Positions 41,118-50,288 are shown, counted from the stretch's first letter. The stretch is DNA of 64,000 nucleotides from Streptomyces brasiliensis (GCF_014647875.1 NZ_BMQA01000010.1:1-64000); one strand, 5' to 3'. The notes: a model not told the origin generated them from the sequence alone. Numbers and translations are program-made.

Positions 41118-42410
41118 GTGGCGAACCCGCCGATGAACGTCGCGCGACTGGCCGCCGTGGACGCGGCGCAGGCGGCGCGGCTGCTCAGCGAGGTGCGCGA
41201 GGCCGCGCTCGCGGGCCAGCGGTCGCGCATCGCGCCGCGCCCGGTGATCGAGGAGTCCTGGGGGCGCGTGCTGCGCAACGGTGTGGACCCGGACCGGGAG
41301 ACCCATCCCGGGATGCTCAGCACCGACGAGGTGCGGCGCAGACGGGAGGAGTCACCGCTGCGGCATGTGCTGCCGGTGCTGCGGGAGGGGCTGCTCTCGG
41401 TCGCGGACGTCGCCCAGCACATCATGGTCGTCGCGGACGCGGACGGCCGGGTGCTGTGGCGCGAGGGCTGTTCTCCCGTGCTCCGCAAGGCCGACGGCCT
41501 CGGCTTCGAGCCCGGCGCGGACTGGGGGGAGGACGCCGTCGGCACCAACGGGGTGGGCACCGCGGTCGTGGTGCGCAGGCCCGTCCAGGTCTTCGCCGCC
41601 GAGCACTTCAGGCGCGCGCACACCTCCTGGACGTGCACCGGCGCCCCGATCACCGACCCGCGCGACGGCCGGCTGCTCGGTGTGGTGGACGTCAGCGGCC
41701 CGCTGGAGACGATGCATCCGGCCACGCTGGCCTGGGTCGACTCGGTGGCCAAGCTGGCGGAGGCACGGCTGCGGGAGCTGCACCTGGCCTCGCTGGAGCG
41801 GCTGCGTGCCGTCGCGGCGCCGGTCCTCGCACGGGTCGAGGGGCGCGCGTTGGTGGTGGACGCGACCGGCTGGACCGCGGCGGTCACGGGGATGCCGTAC
41901 ACGCAGCGGGTGGCGCTGCCCAAGTCGCTGTCCCCGGGCCTGAGATGGCTGCCGGCGCTGGGGCCGTGCTCGGTGGAGCCGCTGGCGGACGGCTGGCTGG
42001 TGCGCGCGGTCTCCGAGACGGCACTGCCGTCGGGGGCGGGCGCGGTGGTCCTCGATCTGGCGCAGCCACGCCGCTGGTCGGTGTCGGTGTCGGGCGGCGC
42101 GGGCTCCTGGTCGCGCGAACTGACTCCGCGGCATGCCGAGTTGCTCTGTCTGCTCGCCGCGCACCGCTCGGGGCGCAGCGCGGCGGGCCTGGCCGAGGAC
42201 ATGTTCGGCGACCCATCCCGCACGGTGACGGTCCGCGCGGAGATGTCGCGAGTGCGGCGGTATCTCGGGACGCTCCTCGAACATCGGCCGTATCGTTTCT
42301 GCGAGGACATCGACGTCGAGGTGCTGCTGCCCGACGACCCGCGTGACCTGCTGCCGCACTCCGCGGCTCCGGCGGTCCTGGCGGCCCGGTCGGCCGGGCG
42401 CATGCCGTGA
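41118..42410 (+). CDS. GAF-domain transcriptional regulator
   Basis: A 430-residue protein. Residues 80-230 hold a GAF domain of the AcoR type (LLSVADVAQHIMVVADADGR, WGEDAVGTNGVGTAVVVRRP, WTCTGAPITDPRDGRLLGVV). The C-terminal 100 residues carry a winged-helix-like region (LTPRHAELLCLLAAHRSGRS, VTVRAEMSRVRRYLGTLL). There is no AAA+ domain, so it does not act as a sigma-54 activator. Relatives often control aldehyde dehydrogenase genes. GTG 41118 follows GGGAGGG. It follows the AidB-like gene but has its own region. Confidence 0.8.
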   Translation: MANPPMNVARLAAVDAAQAARLLSEVREAALAGQRSRIAPRPVIEESWGRVLRNGVDPDRETHPGMLSTDEVRRRREESPLRHVLPVLREGLLSVADVAQHIMVVADADGRVLWREGCSPVLRKADGLGFEPGADWGEDAVGTNGVGTAVVVRRPVQVFAAEHFRRAHTSWTCTGAPITDPRDGRLLGVVDVSGPLETMHPATLAWVDSVAKLAEARLRELHLASLERLRAVAAPVLARVEGRALVVDATGWTAAVTGMPYTQRVALPKSLSPGLRWLPALGPCSVEPLADGWLVRAVSETALPSGAGAVVLDLAQPRRWSVSVSGGAGSWSRELTPRHAELLCLLAAHRSGRSAAGLAEDMFGDPSRTVTVRAEMSRVRRYLGTLLEHRPYRFCEDIDVEVLLPDDPRDLLPHSAAPAVLAARSAGRMP

Positions 42411-42597
42411 CAGGGTAGAGCCTCTGGCATATGCGCACACCCGATTCGGCACATCCGGGTGGCATCTTCCGCATATTTGCGGGGTCTTCGGCCGCGGCGA
42501 CCCCCGGCTGCCGTAGCATCCCGGTACGGGCCTCCCCACCTGCGCCCCGGTCAACACAAGTACCACCGGCCGCAGTTGGCCCGCCTCGGGAGGAACT

Positions 42598-43932
42598 ATG
42601 AAGCATCGCGGCAGACATCGCCGGCGCAAACGGGGACAGGCGCTGCGCGCCGTCCTGGCCGGGGCCGCCCTCGCTCTCACCGCGGCCGCCACCCTGATCA
42701 GCACCTCGCAGGCCGGGGTCGCCGACCGTCCGGGCGCGCTGGAGCCGCTGACCTCCCCCGCCGCTACCGCCGAACTGCGGCTCCAGGAGCGGCTGGTGCC
42801 GCCCCGCACGCTGAACCGGCTGGCCCGGGCGATGGGCCGGCCCGTCGGCGTGGACGCCGTGCTGAAGAGCGCCGACCGCACCCTGCGCCCCGGCGCCGGC
42901 TGCACCTCCGCCGACCACGAGTCGCTGCCCGTGACCCCCGAGGCCGAGCGGGCGTACTGCTGGGACCCGGCCGACACCGCCACGGAGGACTGGCGCCCGG
43001 CGTCGGTGACCACCTCCGGGGACGCGGACGACGACGGCCTGTGGGGCGCGGACCGGGTCATCCTCGCGGGCTGGAGCCACAGCACGACGAGCGGGCCCAC
43101 CGCCGACCGGGGCCTGGCCCGCGTCGCGTTCGTCGACGCCGCCGACCCGGTCCGCCCCGTCTACCGCTGGGTGCTGCTGGTGGTCCCGACGGAGGGCGGC
43201 CGGGACTACCGCGGCCTCGTCTCGCAGGTCTCCGGCATGGCGTGGTACCAGGACAAGCTGCTGGTCACCACCACGGCCGGGGACACGAACGCGTTGTACG
43301 TGTACGACCTGCACCGCATCCAGCGCACGACGGTCGCCGCCGCGGCCGTCGGCCGGGTGCCCGGCGGCTGGTCCGCCGGCGGCTACGGCTATGCGATGCC
43401 CGCCGTGGGCGCGTACCGCTTCTCCGCCGGACCGTGCACCACGACCCGCTCGCCCTGCCCGGCCGGCATCTCCCTGGACCGCAGCACGTCGCCGGACAGC
43501 CTGGTCCTCGGCGAGTGGACGCCCGCCGACAGCGACCGGCACGCGCGTCTGTGGCGCTACTCCTTCAGCTCGGCCCCCAGCCGCGGCGGTCTGCTCGCGA
43601 CGGACGTGCGGGGGCAAGTGAGCGCGGTCGAGGCGTACGAGACCCGGGCGAACGGGATCCGCGGCGTCCTCTCCCACCGCCCGCCCGGCGCGGACCGCTC
43701 CGAGTGGTACGTCGGACATCTGCCGAGGACGCCGGACGGGCACGGCTGCATGTGGCGCCAGACGACCTCGGGGACCCGGGCGGCCCGCTGCGGCGCGGAC
43801 GCCACGCACCGTTGCTGGGGAGAGGGCGCAGGCTCGCTGTCGTACTGGCAGGGGACCGGCGAGGTCTGGTCGGTCACGGACCGGATGCTGTTCTCCGTGC
43901 CGCTGCCGTCGATCGACAGGTCACTGGGGTAG
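42598..43932 (+). CDS. Secreted protein of unknown function
   Basis: A 444-residue protein. A long basic n-region (RHRRRKRGQ) and hydrophobic core AVLAGAALALTAAATLISTS form a signal peptide that would be cut after about residue 40. The mature part is rich in W, Y and G with repeated beta-strand-like stretches (YRWVLLVVPTEGGRDYRGLV, GMAWYQDKLLVTTTAGDTNA, LYVYDLHRIQRT), which suggests a beta-propeller. Several Cys may form disulfides. I recognise no catalytic motif. ATG follows GGGAGGAACT. Confidence 0.7.
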   Translation: MKHRGRHRRRKRGQALRAVLAGAALALTAAATLISTSQAGVADRPGALEPLTSPAATAELRLQERLVPPRTLNRLARAMGRPVGVDAVLKSADRTLRPGAGCTSADHESLPVTPEAERAYCWDPADTATEDWRPASVTTSGDADDDGLWGADRVILAGWSHSTTSGPTADRGLARVAFVDAADPVRPVYRWVLLVVPTEGGRDYRGLVSQVSGMAWYQDKLLVTTTAGDTNALYVYDLHRIQRTTVAAAAVGRVPGGWSAGGYGYAMPAVGAYRFSAGPCTTTRSPCPAGISLDRSTSPDSLVLGEWTPADSDRHARLWRYSFSSAPSRGGLLATDVRGQVSAVEAYETRANGIRGVLSHRPPGADRSEWYVGHLPRTPDGHGCMWRQTTSGTRAARCGADATHRCWGEGAGSLSYWQGTGEVWSVTDRMLFSVPLPSIDRSLG

Positions 43933-43949
43933 ATGGTTCCCTGGCGTCC

Positions 43950-44522
43950 ATGAGCGCCGTCACCGTCACCACCTGGTCCCTGGAGCAGACGTCCCCGATC
44001 GACCTGCTGCCCGCCGCCGCCCCCGAGGGCGACGTCCGCATCGTCCGCTCCGAGGTCCCCTCCCCCGAGTTCAGCCGCTTCCTGTACGCCTCGGTCGGCG
44101 GTGACATCCACTGGACCGACCGGCTCAGCTGGAGCCGCGCCCGCTGGCAGGAGCACCTGGACCGGCCCGGCGTGGAGACCTGGGTCGCCCTCGACCGGGG
44201 CACGCCCGCGGGGTACGTGGAGCTGGAACCGCAGGACGACGGCGTGGTGGAGATCGTCTACTTCGGGCTGCTCCCGGACTTCCGCGGGCGGCGGATCGGC
44301 GGCCATCTGCTGGCGTACGGCGCCGCCCGCGCCTGGGACCTCGCGGACCGCTGGCCGGGCCTCGCGGGCACGAAGCGGGTGTGGCTGCACACCTGCAGCA
44401 AGGACGGCGAGCACGCGATGGGCAACTACCAGCGGCGCGGCTTCAAGCTGTTCGACACCAAGGTCGAGGAGGAGGCCGAGGCACCCACACCCGGCCCCTG
44501 GCCCGGCGCGTACACCACCTGA
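43950..44522 (+). CDS. GNAT family N-acetyltransferase
   Basis: A 190-residue GNAT protein. The acetyl-CoA loop is in YFGLLPDFRGRRIGGHLLAY (R/Q-x2-G-x-G/A), preceded by PAGYVELEPQDDGVVEIVY. The late HTCSKDGEHAMGNYQRRGFK supplies motif B and the usual Tyr. The substrate is unknown. ATG 43950 lies 18 bases after the secreted-protein stop, so the two may be cotranscribed. Confidence 0.88.
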   Translation: MSAVTVTTWSLEQTSPIDLLPAAAPEGDVRIVRSEVPSPEFSRFLYASVGGDIHWTDRLSWSRARWQEHLDRPGVETWVALDRGTPAGYVELEPQDDGVVEIVYFGLLPDFRGRRIGGHLLAYGAARAWDLADRWPGLAGTKRVWLHTCSKDGEHAMGNYQRRGFKLFDTKVEEEAEAPTPGPWPGAYTT

Positions 44523-44578
44523 CCTGCACGGACACAAACCCTTTCGGCCGGATCGGACTCGGTGTGACCACCGGCACT

Positions 44579-44601
44579 CTTGTCTCGCAAGTCGAGACAA
44601 G
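44579..44601. promoter_or_regulatory. Inverted repeat CTTGTCTCG-N5-CGAGACAAG
   Basis: Perfect 9-base arms flank five bases, 60 bases before the sulfur-operon leader peptide and about 57 bases after the GNAT gene. It could terminate the GNAT transcript or be the operator of a sulfur regulator. Position fits both. Confidence 0.5.
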
Positions 44602-44660
44602 CCTGTCCGCATGCTGGAAGAAGCTGGACTGGGTCCAGAACGCCGTGACACGCTGCCGTC

Positions 44661-44744
44661 ATGTCTGGAACTGGAATTGCCTTGGTGAGTCGGCGGCACG
44701 TCGACCTCGGCCGCATGTCCAGCGCCATCTGTCCGGCGAGCTGA
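44661..44744 (+). CDS. Putative leader peptide of the sulfur-assimilation operon
   Basis: A 27-residue frame contains the core RRHVDLGRMSSAIC and ends CPAS. This matches my recollection of the actinomycete putative-leader-peptide family (H-V/I-D-L-x-R-x2-S-A-x-C) found before sulfur-assimilation and cysteine genes. It ends 127 bases before the sulfite reductase start. A cysteine codon near the end suggests that a ribosome stalls when Cys-tRNA is short, tuning downstream expression, as with cysteine leader peptides in mycobacteria. The mechanism here is an inference. Confidence 0.75.
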   Translation: MSGTGIALVSRRHVDLGRMSSAICPAS

Positions 44745-44871
44745 CAGCCCCAGCGACGCCGACTTCCCTCGTTTCTGCTTCATCCTGCGCAATGCCGCGC
44801 ACGTATGTCCTCATGCGTGCGTGTCCGCAGGTCAGAGCCGCATTCCACCGGTCCCGAAGGACGTAATCATC

Positions 44872-46569
44872 ATGGCCGCCACCCCACCGAAGCCTGCCGC
44901 CGCCGCGCCCCGCCGCAAGGTGAGCCGTCACCGCGGCGAGGGCCAGTGGGCCGCGGGGCACTTCACCCCGCTCAACGGCAACGAGCAGTTCAAGAAGGAC
45001 GACGACGGTCTCAACGTGCGGACACGCATTGAGACGATCTACTCCAAGCGCGGCTTCGACTCGATCGACCCCAACGACCTGCGCGGCCGTATGCGCTGGT
45101 GGGGGCTGTACACCCAGCGCCGTCCCGGGATCGACGGCGGCAAGACCGCGATCCTGGAGCCGGAGGAGCTGGACGACGAGTACTTCATGCTGCGGGTCCG
45201 CATCGACGGCGGTCGGCTCACCACGGACCAGCTGCGGGTGATCGGCGAGATCTCGCAGGAGTTCGCGCGCGGCACCGCCGACATCACCGACCGGCAGAAC
45301 GTGCAGTACCACTGGATCCGCATCGAGGACGTGCCGGAGATCTGGCAGCGCCTCGAGGCCGTCGGGCTGTCCACCACCGAGGCCTGCGGTGACACGCCCC
45401 GCGTCATCCTCGGCTCGCCCGTCGCCGGCATCGCCGAGGACGAGATCATCGACGGCACCCCGGCCATCGAGGAGATCCACCGCCGGGTCATCGGCAACCC
45501 GGCGTACTCGAACCTGCCGCGCAAGTTCAAGACCGCGGTCTCCGGCTCGCCGCTGCTCGACGTGGCGCACGAGATCAACGACGTCGCCTTCGTCGGTGTC
45601 GTCCACCCCGAGCACGGCCCCGGCTTCGATCTGTGGGTCGGCGGCGGCCTGTCCACCAACCCGAAGATCGGCGTGCGGCTCGGTGCCTGGGTGCCGCTGG
45701 ACGAGGTGCCCGACGTCCACGAGGGCGTCACCTCGATCTTCCGCGACTACGGCTACCGGCGGCTGCGCACGCGCGCCCGGCTGAAGTTCCTGGTCGCCGA
45801 CTGGGGTGCGGAGAAGTTCCGGCAGGTGCTGGAGGACGAGTACCTGAAGCGCAAGCTCGTCGACGGACCGGCGCCCGCACAGCCCGTGGAGCGCTGGCGC
45901 GACCACGTCGGTGTGCACCGGCAGCAGGACGGGCGTTTCTACGTCGGTTTCGCGCCGCGTGTCGGCCGTATCGACGGCGCTCTCCTGTCGAAGATCGCCG
46001 ACCTGGCGGAGGCCCATGGCTCGGGCCGGGTGCGCACCACCGTCGAGCAGAAGATGATCGTGCTCGATGTCGAGGAGGCGCAGGTCGAGTCGCTGGTCGA
46101 GGGCCTGGAGTCGTTGGACCTCACGACCAGGCCGTCGCCGTTCCGGCGCGGCACCATGGCGTGCACCGGTATCGAGTTCTGCAAGCTAGCGATCGTCGAG
46201 ACGAAGGCGCGCGGCGCCTCGCTGATCGACGAACTGGAGCGCCGTATCCCGGAGTTCGACGAGCCGATCACCATCAACCTCAACGGCTGCCCGAACGCCT
46301 GCGCCCGGATCCAGGTGGCGGACATCGGTCTCAAGGGTCAGCTGGTCCTCAACGACAAGGGCGAGCAGGTCGAGGGCTTCCAGGTGCACCTGGGCGGCGC
46401 GCTGGGCCTGGAGGCCGGGTTCGGCCGCAAGGTCCGCGGTCTGAAGGTGACCTCGGAGGAACTGCCGGACTACATCGAGCGGGTGCTGAAGCGGTTCCAG
46501 GCGGAGCGCGAGGACGGCGAGCGGTTCGCCACCTGGGCTTCCCGGGCTTCCGAGGAGGCCTTGTCGTGA
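44872..46569 (+). CDS. Sulfite reductase, ferredoxin-dependent (nitrite/sulfite reductase family)
   Basis: A 565-residue siroheme/[4Fe-4S] enzyme that reduces sulfite to sulfide. The cluster ligands are C431-x5-C437 (CTGIEFC) and C473-x3-C477 (CPNAC). Two ferredoxin-like repeats and two sulfite-reductase domains are evident (ADITDRQNVQYHWIRIEDVP; VRTTVEQKMIVLDVEE). Position at the head of cys genes argues for sulfite rather than nitrite. ATG 44872 follows GAAGGA. A leader peptide lies upstream, and the stop overlaps the next gene. Confidence 0.94.
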   Translation: MAATPPKPAAAAPRRKVSRHRGEGQWAAGHFTPLNGNEQFKKDDDGLNVRTRIETIYSKRGFDSIDPNDLRGRMRWWGLYTQRRPGIDGGKTAILEPEELDDEYFMLRVRIDGGRLTTDQLRVIGEISQEFARGTADITDRQNVQYHWIRIEDVPEIWQRLEAVGLSTTEACGDTPRVILGSPVAGIAEDEIIDGTPAIEEIHRRVIGNPAYSNLPRKFKTAVSGSPLLDVAHEINDVAFVGVVHPEHGPGFDLWVGGGLSTNPKIGVRLGAWVPLDEVPDVHEGVTSIFRDYGYRRLRTRARLKFLVADWGAEKFRQVLEDEYLKRKLVDGPAPAQPVERWRDHVGVHRQQDGRFYVGFAPRVGRIDGALLSKIADLAEAHGSGRVRTTVEQKMIVLDVEEAQVESLVEGLESLDLTTRPSPFRRGTMACTGIEFCKLAIVETKARGASLIDELERRIPEFDEPITINLNGCPNACARIQVADIGLKGQLVLNDKGEQVEGFQVHLGGALGLEAGFGRKVRGLKVTSEELPDYIERVLKRFQAEREDGERFATWASRASEEALS

Positions 46570-46745
46570 GCGAGCGTGCCGCCCCGTTCTACTGCCCCTA
46601 CTGCGGCGACGAGGACCTGCGTCCGAGCGAGCAGGGCCACGGCGCCTGGGAATGCGCGGCGTGCAACCGCGCATTCCAGCTGAAGTTCCTCGGGCTGCTG
46701 GCCCGGAACGTTCAGCGAACGGACACCGGAGGGGACTCGATATGA
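46566..46745 (+). CDS. Small CxxC/CxxC protein of the sulfur operon
   Basis: A 59-residue protein with C10-x2-C13 and C29-x2-C32, a zinc-ribbon or rubredoxin-like pair, then FQLKFLGLLARN. It starts with GTG overlapping the sulfite reductase stop (GTGA) and ends overlapping cysH (ATGA), so it is made in step with both. The same small gene occurs at this place in other Streptomyces sulfur operons as I recall. A role in electron transfer or cluster assembly for the two reductases is plausible but unproven. Confidence 0.82.
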   Translation: MSERAAPFYCPYCGDEDLRPSEQGHGAWECAACNRAFQLKFLGLLARNVQRTDTGGDSI

Positions 46746-47452
46746 CGACCGCTCAGGAAACGTGTACCGACGACGAGTTGAAGGCGCTCGCCGAACAGGC
46801 GGGCCGTGATCTGGAGGACGCCTCCGCCCTGGAGATCCTCCAGTGGGCGACGGACACGTTCGGCAAGGACTTCTGCGTGACCTCCTCCATGGAGGACGCG
46901 GTGGTGTCCCATCTGGCGTCCCGTGTCCAAAAGGGCGTGGACGTCGTGTTCCTCGACACCGGCTACCACTTTCCCGAGACGATCGGCACCCGGGACGCGG
47001 TCGCGGCCGTGATGGACGTCAACGTCATCACGCTCACCCCGCGCCAGACCGTCGCCGAGCAGGACGCGGAGTACGGCCCGAAGCTGCACGACCGCGACCC
47101 CGACCTGTGCTGCAAGCTGCGCAAGGTCCAGCCGCTCGAGGAGGGCCTCAAGGGCTACCGGGCCTGGGCGACGGGCCTGCGCCGCGACGAGTCGCCGACG
47201 CGGGCGAACACCCCGGTGGTCGGCTGGGACGAGAAGCGCCGCAAGGTCAAGATCTCCCCCATCGCCCGCTGGACCCAGGACGACGTGGACGCCTACGTCG
47301 CCGAACACGGCGTACTGACGAACCCGCTACTGATGGACGGCTACGCCTCCGTCGGCTGCGCCCCCTGCACCCGCCGGGTCCTGGCGGGCGAGGACGCGCG
47401 GGCCGGCCGCTGGGCGGGGCGCGCGAAGACCGAGTGCGGGCTGCACGGCTGA
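46742..47452 (+). CDS. cysH: APS reductase (phosphoadenylyl-sulfate reductase family)
   Basis: A 236-residue reductase that makes sulfite from adenylyl sulfate. It has the [4Fe-4S] cysteines CC in DPDLCCKLRKV and C-x2-C in VGCAPCTRRV, which mark APS rather than PAPS reductases, and the catalytic Cys in the C-terminal KTECGLHG. The nucleotide-binding CVTSSMEDAVV (SGG-like) and DTGYHFPET segments are present. Coupled by ATGA to the small CxxC gene and followed at once by cysC. Confidence 0.94.
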   Translation: MTTAQETCTDDELKALAEQAGRDLEDASALEILQWATDTFGKDFCVTSSMEDAVVSHLASRVQKGVDVVFLDTGYHFPETIGTRDAVAAVMDVNVITLTPRQTVAEQDAEYGPKLHDRDPDLCCKLRKVQPLEEGLKGYRAWATGLRRDESPTRANTPVVGWDEKRRKVKISPIARWTQDDVDAYVAEHGVLTNPLLMDGYASVGCAPCTRRVLAGEDARAGRWAGRAKTECGLHG

Positions 47453-47477
47453 GATGACAGAGACACAGGAGAACCAC

Positions 47478-48014
47478 GTGACGACCGGAGCCACCGTCTG
47501 GCTCACGGGTCTGCCGAGCGCCGGCAAGACCACCATCGCCCACGAGCTGGCCGGCCGGCTGCGCGAGGGGGGCCGCCGCGTCGAGGTGCTCGACGGTGAC
47601 GAGATCCGCGAGTTCATCTCGGCCGGGCTCGGCTTCAGCCGCGAGGACCGGCACACCAACGTGCAGCGCATCGGCTTCCTCGCCGAACTGCTCGCCCGCA
47701 ACGGCGTCACCGCGCTCGTGCCGGTGATCGCGCCGTACGCGGACAGCCGTGACGCGGTGCGCAAGCGGCACGAGGAGGGCGGGACGACGTACCTCGAGGT
47801 GCATGTCGCCACCCCGGTCGAGGTGTGCTCGGTGCGCGACGTGAAGGGGCTGTACGCCAAGCAGGCCGCGGGCGAGCTGACCGGCCTGACGGGCGTCGAC
47901 GACCCGTACGAGGCACCCGAGTCGCCCGATCTGCGCATCGAGTCGCAGCACCAGACCGTGCAGGAGTCCGCGGCGTCGGTGTACGCCCTGCTCAGCGAGA
48001 GGGGACTGGCATGA
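47478..48014 (+). CDS. cysC: Adenylyl-sulfate (APS) kinase
   Basis: A 178-residue kinase that makes PAPS from APS and ATP. The P-loop is GLPSAGKTT, followed by LDGDEIREFIS and FSREDRHTNVQRIGFLAELL. I prefer the GTG at 47478 because AGGAGA lies just before it and the protein then matches the S. coelicolor enzyme in length as I recall; an ATG at 47454 is possible. The co-existence of APS kinase and APS reductase means PAPS here serves sulfation, not reduction. ATGA overlap with cysD. Confidence 0.93.
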   Translation: MTTGATVWLTGLPSAGKTTIAHELAGRLREGGRRVEVLDGDEIREFISAGLGFSREDRHTNVQRIGFLAELLARNGVTALVPVIAPYADSRDAVRKRHEEGGTTYLEVHVATPVEVCSVRDVKGLYAKQAAGELTGLTGVDDPYEAPESPDLRIESQHQTVQESAASVYALLSERGLA

Positions 48015-48946
48015 CGACCGTCGCGAAGGTCGAGGAGGGCACGGGCACGCCGTACGGCCTGTCGCACTTGGACGCACTGGAGTCCGAGGCGGTGCACATC
48101 TTCCGGGAGGTGGCCGGCGAGTTCGAGCGGCCGGTGATCCTGTTCTCCGGCGGCAAGGACTCCATCGTCATGCTGCACCTGGCGCTGAAGGCGTTCGCGC
48201 CCGCGCCGGTCCCCTTCTCCCTGCTGCACGTGGACACCGGGCACAACTTCCCCGAGGTGCTGGCCTACCGCGACCGTGCAGTGGCCACACATGGGCTGCG
48301 CCTCCATGTGGCCTCCGTCCAGGACTACATCGACCGCGGTGTGCTGCGCGAACGTCCCGACGGCACCCGCAACCCGCTGCAGACCCTCCCGCTCACCGAG
48401 CGCATCCAGAGCGAGAAGTTCGACGCGGTCTTCGGCGGCGGGCGCCGCGACGAGGAGAAGGCCCGCGCCAAGGAGCGGGTGTTCTCGCTGCGGGACGAGT
48501 TCTCCCAGTGGGACCCGCGTCGCCAGCGCCCCGAGTTGTGGAACCTCTACAACGGCCGGCACGCCCCCGGCGAGCACGTCCGGGTCTTCCCGCTGTCCAA
48601 CTGGACCGAGCTGGACGTGTGGCAGTACATCGCCCGCGAGGGCATCGAGCTGCCCGAGATCTACTACGCGCACGAGCGCGAGGTCTTCCGGCGAGGCGGC
48701 ATGTGGCTGACCGCCGGCCAGTGGGGCGGCGCCAAGGACGGCGAGACCGTCGAGAAGCGTCTCGTGCGCTACCGGACCGTCGGTGACATGTCCTGCACGG
48801 GTGCCGTCGACTCCGACGCGACCACCCTCGAGCAGGTGATCGCCGAGATCGCCGCCTCCCGGCTCACCGAGCGCGGCGCCACGCGTGCCGACGACAAGCT
48901 GTCCGAGGCCGCGATGGAAGACCGCAAGCGCGAGGGGTACTTCTAA
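48011..48946 (+). CDS. cysD: Sulfate adenylyltransferase subunit 2
   Basis: A 311-residue N-type ATP pyrophosphatase, the catalytic subunit of ATP sulfurylase. The PP-motif is VILFSGGKDSIVML. HVDTGHNFPEVLAYRD and VFGGGRRDEEKARAKERVFS are family signatures. It forms APS from ATP and sulfate with the GTPase subunit CysN, encoded two bases downstream. The start overlaps the cysC stop (ATGA). Confidence 0.95.
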   Translation: MTTVAKVEEGTGTPYGLSHLDALESEAVHIFREVAGEFERPVILFSGGKDSIVMLHLALKAFAPAPVPFSLLHVDTGHNFPEVLAYRDRAVATHGLRLHVASVQDYIDRGVLRERPDGTRNPLQTLPLTERIQSEKFDAVFGGGRRDEEKARAKERVFSLRDEFSQWDPRRQRPELWNLYNGRHAPGEHVRVFPLSNWTELDVWQYIAREGIELPEIYYAHEREVFRRGGMWLTAGQWGGAKDGETVEKRLVRYRTVGDMSCTGAVDSDATTLEQVIAEIAASRLTERGATRADDKLSEAAMEDRKREGYF

Positions 48947-48948
48947 GC

Positions 48949-50286
48949 ATGAGCACGACCACCGAACTCACCGGGACGACGGAGACGACACTCCTGCGGT
49001 TCGCCACCGCGGGCTCCGTCGACGACGGCAAGTCCACCCTCGTCGGCCGGCTGCTGCACGACTCCAAGTCGGTCCTCGCCGACCAGCTGGAGGCCGTCGA
49101 GCGCGCCTCGGCAAGCCGCGGCCAGGACGGCCCCGACCTCGCGCTGCTGACGGACGGGCTGCGGGCCGAGCGCGAGCAGGGCATCACGATCGACGTGGCG
49201 TACCGTTACTTCGCCACGCCCAGACGGCGGTTCATCCTGGCCGACACCCCCGGCCATGTGCAGTACACGCGGAACATGGTCACCGGCGCCTCCACCGCCG
49301 AGCTGACGGTCATCCTGGTCGACGCCCGCAACGGCGTCGTCGAGCAGACCCGCCGCCACGCCGCCATCGCCGCCCTGCTGCGCGTCCCGCACGTGGTCCT
49401 CGCGGTCAACAAGATGGACCTCGTCGACTACCGCGAGCCCGTCTTCGCAGCGATCGCCGAGGAGTTCACGGCATACGCGACCGACCTGGGCGTCCCGGAG
49501 GTCACCGCGATCCCCATCTCCGCGCTCGCCGGTGACAACGTGGTGGAGCCGTCCGCGAACATGGACTGGTACGGCGGCCCGACGGTCCTGGAGCATCTGG
49601 AGACCGTCCCGGTCAGCCATGACCTGGCGCACTGCCACGCCCGGCTGCCCGTGCAGTACGTGATCCGCCCGCAGACCGCCGAGCACCCCGACTACCGCGG
49701 CTACGCGGGACAGATCGCCGCCGGCACGTTCCACGTCGGCGAGGAGGTCACCGTCCTGCCCTCGGGCCGGACCACGACCATCTCCGCCATCGACCTGCTC
49801 GGCAAGCCCGTCGACGCGGCCTGGACCACCCAGTCCGTGACCCTCCTGCTGACCGACGACATCGACGTCTCGCGCGGCGATCTGATCGTGCCGAGCAAGG
49901 ACGCGCCCGCGACGACGCAGGACGTCGAGGCGACCGTCTGCCATGTCGCGGACCAGCCGCTGACGGTCGGCCATCGCGTGCTGCTGAAGCACGGCACCCG
50001 CACGGTCAAGGCGATCGTCCGCGACATTCCCTCCCGGCTCACCCTCGACGACCTGTCCCTGCACCCGCACCCGGGGCAGCTCGTCGCCAACGACATCGGC
50101 CGCGTGAAGATCCGCACCGCGGAGCCGCTGCCGGTCGACTCCTACGCCGACTCGCGCCGCACCGGTTCGTTCATCCTGATCGACCCGGCCGACGGCACCA
50201 CGCTCACCGCGGGCATGGTCGGCGAGTCGTTCGCCTCCCCGGATCCCGTCAAGGACGCGGCCGAGGACGACGGGTGGGACTTCTGA
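48949..50286 (+). CDS. cysN: Sulfate adenylyltransferase subunit 1 (GTPase)
   Basis: A 445-residue EF-Tu-like GTPase that drives ATP sulfurylase. G1 is GSVDDGKSTLVGRL, G3 DTPGHVQYTRNM and G4 NKMD. Beta-barrel domains follow (VQYVIRPQTAEHPDYRGYAG). It lacks a fused APS kinase, which is encoded separately as cysC. ATG 48949 lies two bases after the cysD stop. Confidence 0.95.
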   Translation: MSTTTELTGTTETTLLRFATAGSVDDGKSTLVGRLLHDSKSVLADQLEAVERASASRGQDGPDLALLTDGLRAEREQGITIDVAYRYFATPRRRFILADTPGHVQYTRNMVTGASTAELTVILVDARNGVVEQTRRHAAIAALLRVPHVVLAVNKMDLVDYREPVFAAIAEEFTAYATDLGVPEVTAIPISALAGDNVVEPSANMDWYGGPTVLEHLETVPVSHDLAHCHARLPVQYVIRPQTAEHPDYRGYAGQIAAGTFHVGEEVTVLPSGRTTTISAIDLLGKPVDAAWTTQSVTLLLTDDIDVSRGDLIVPSKDAPATTQDVEATVCHVADQPLTVGHRVLLKHGTRTVKAIVRDIPSRLTLDDLSLHPHPGQLVANDIGRVKIRTAEPLPVDSYADSRRTGSFILIDPADGTTLTAGMVGESFASPDPVKDAAEDDGWDF

Positions 50287-50288
50287 GC

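Noticed and set aside
44872..46569. Nitrite reductase as the function of the siroheme enzyme
   Set aside because: The sequence alone fits either, but the cys genes and leader peptide around it favour sulfite.
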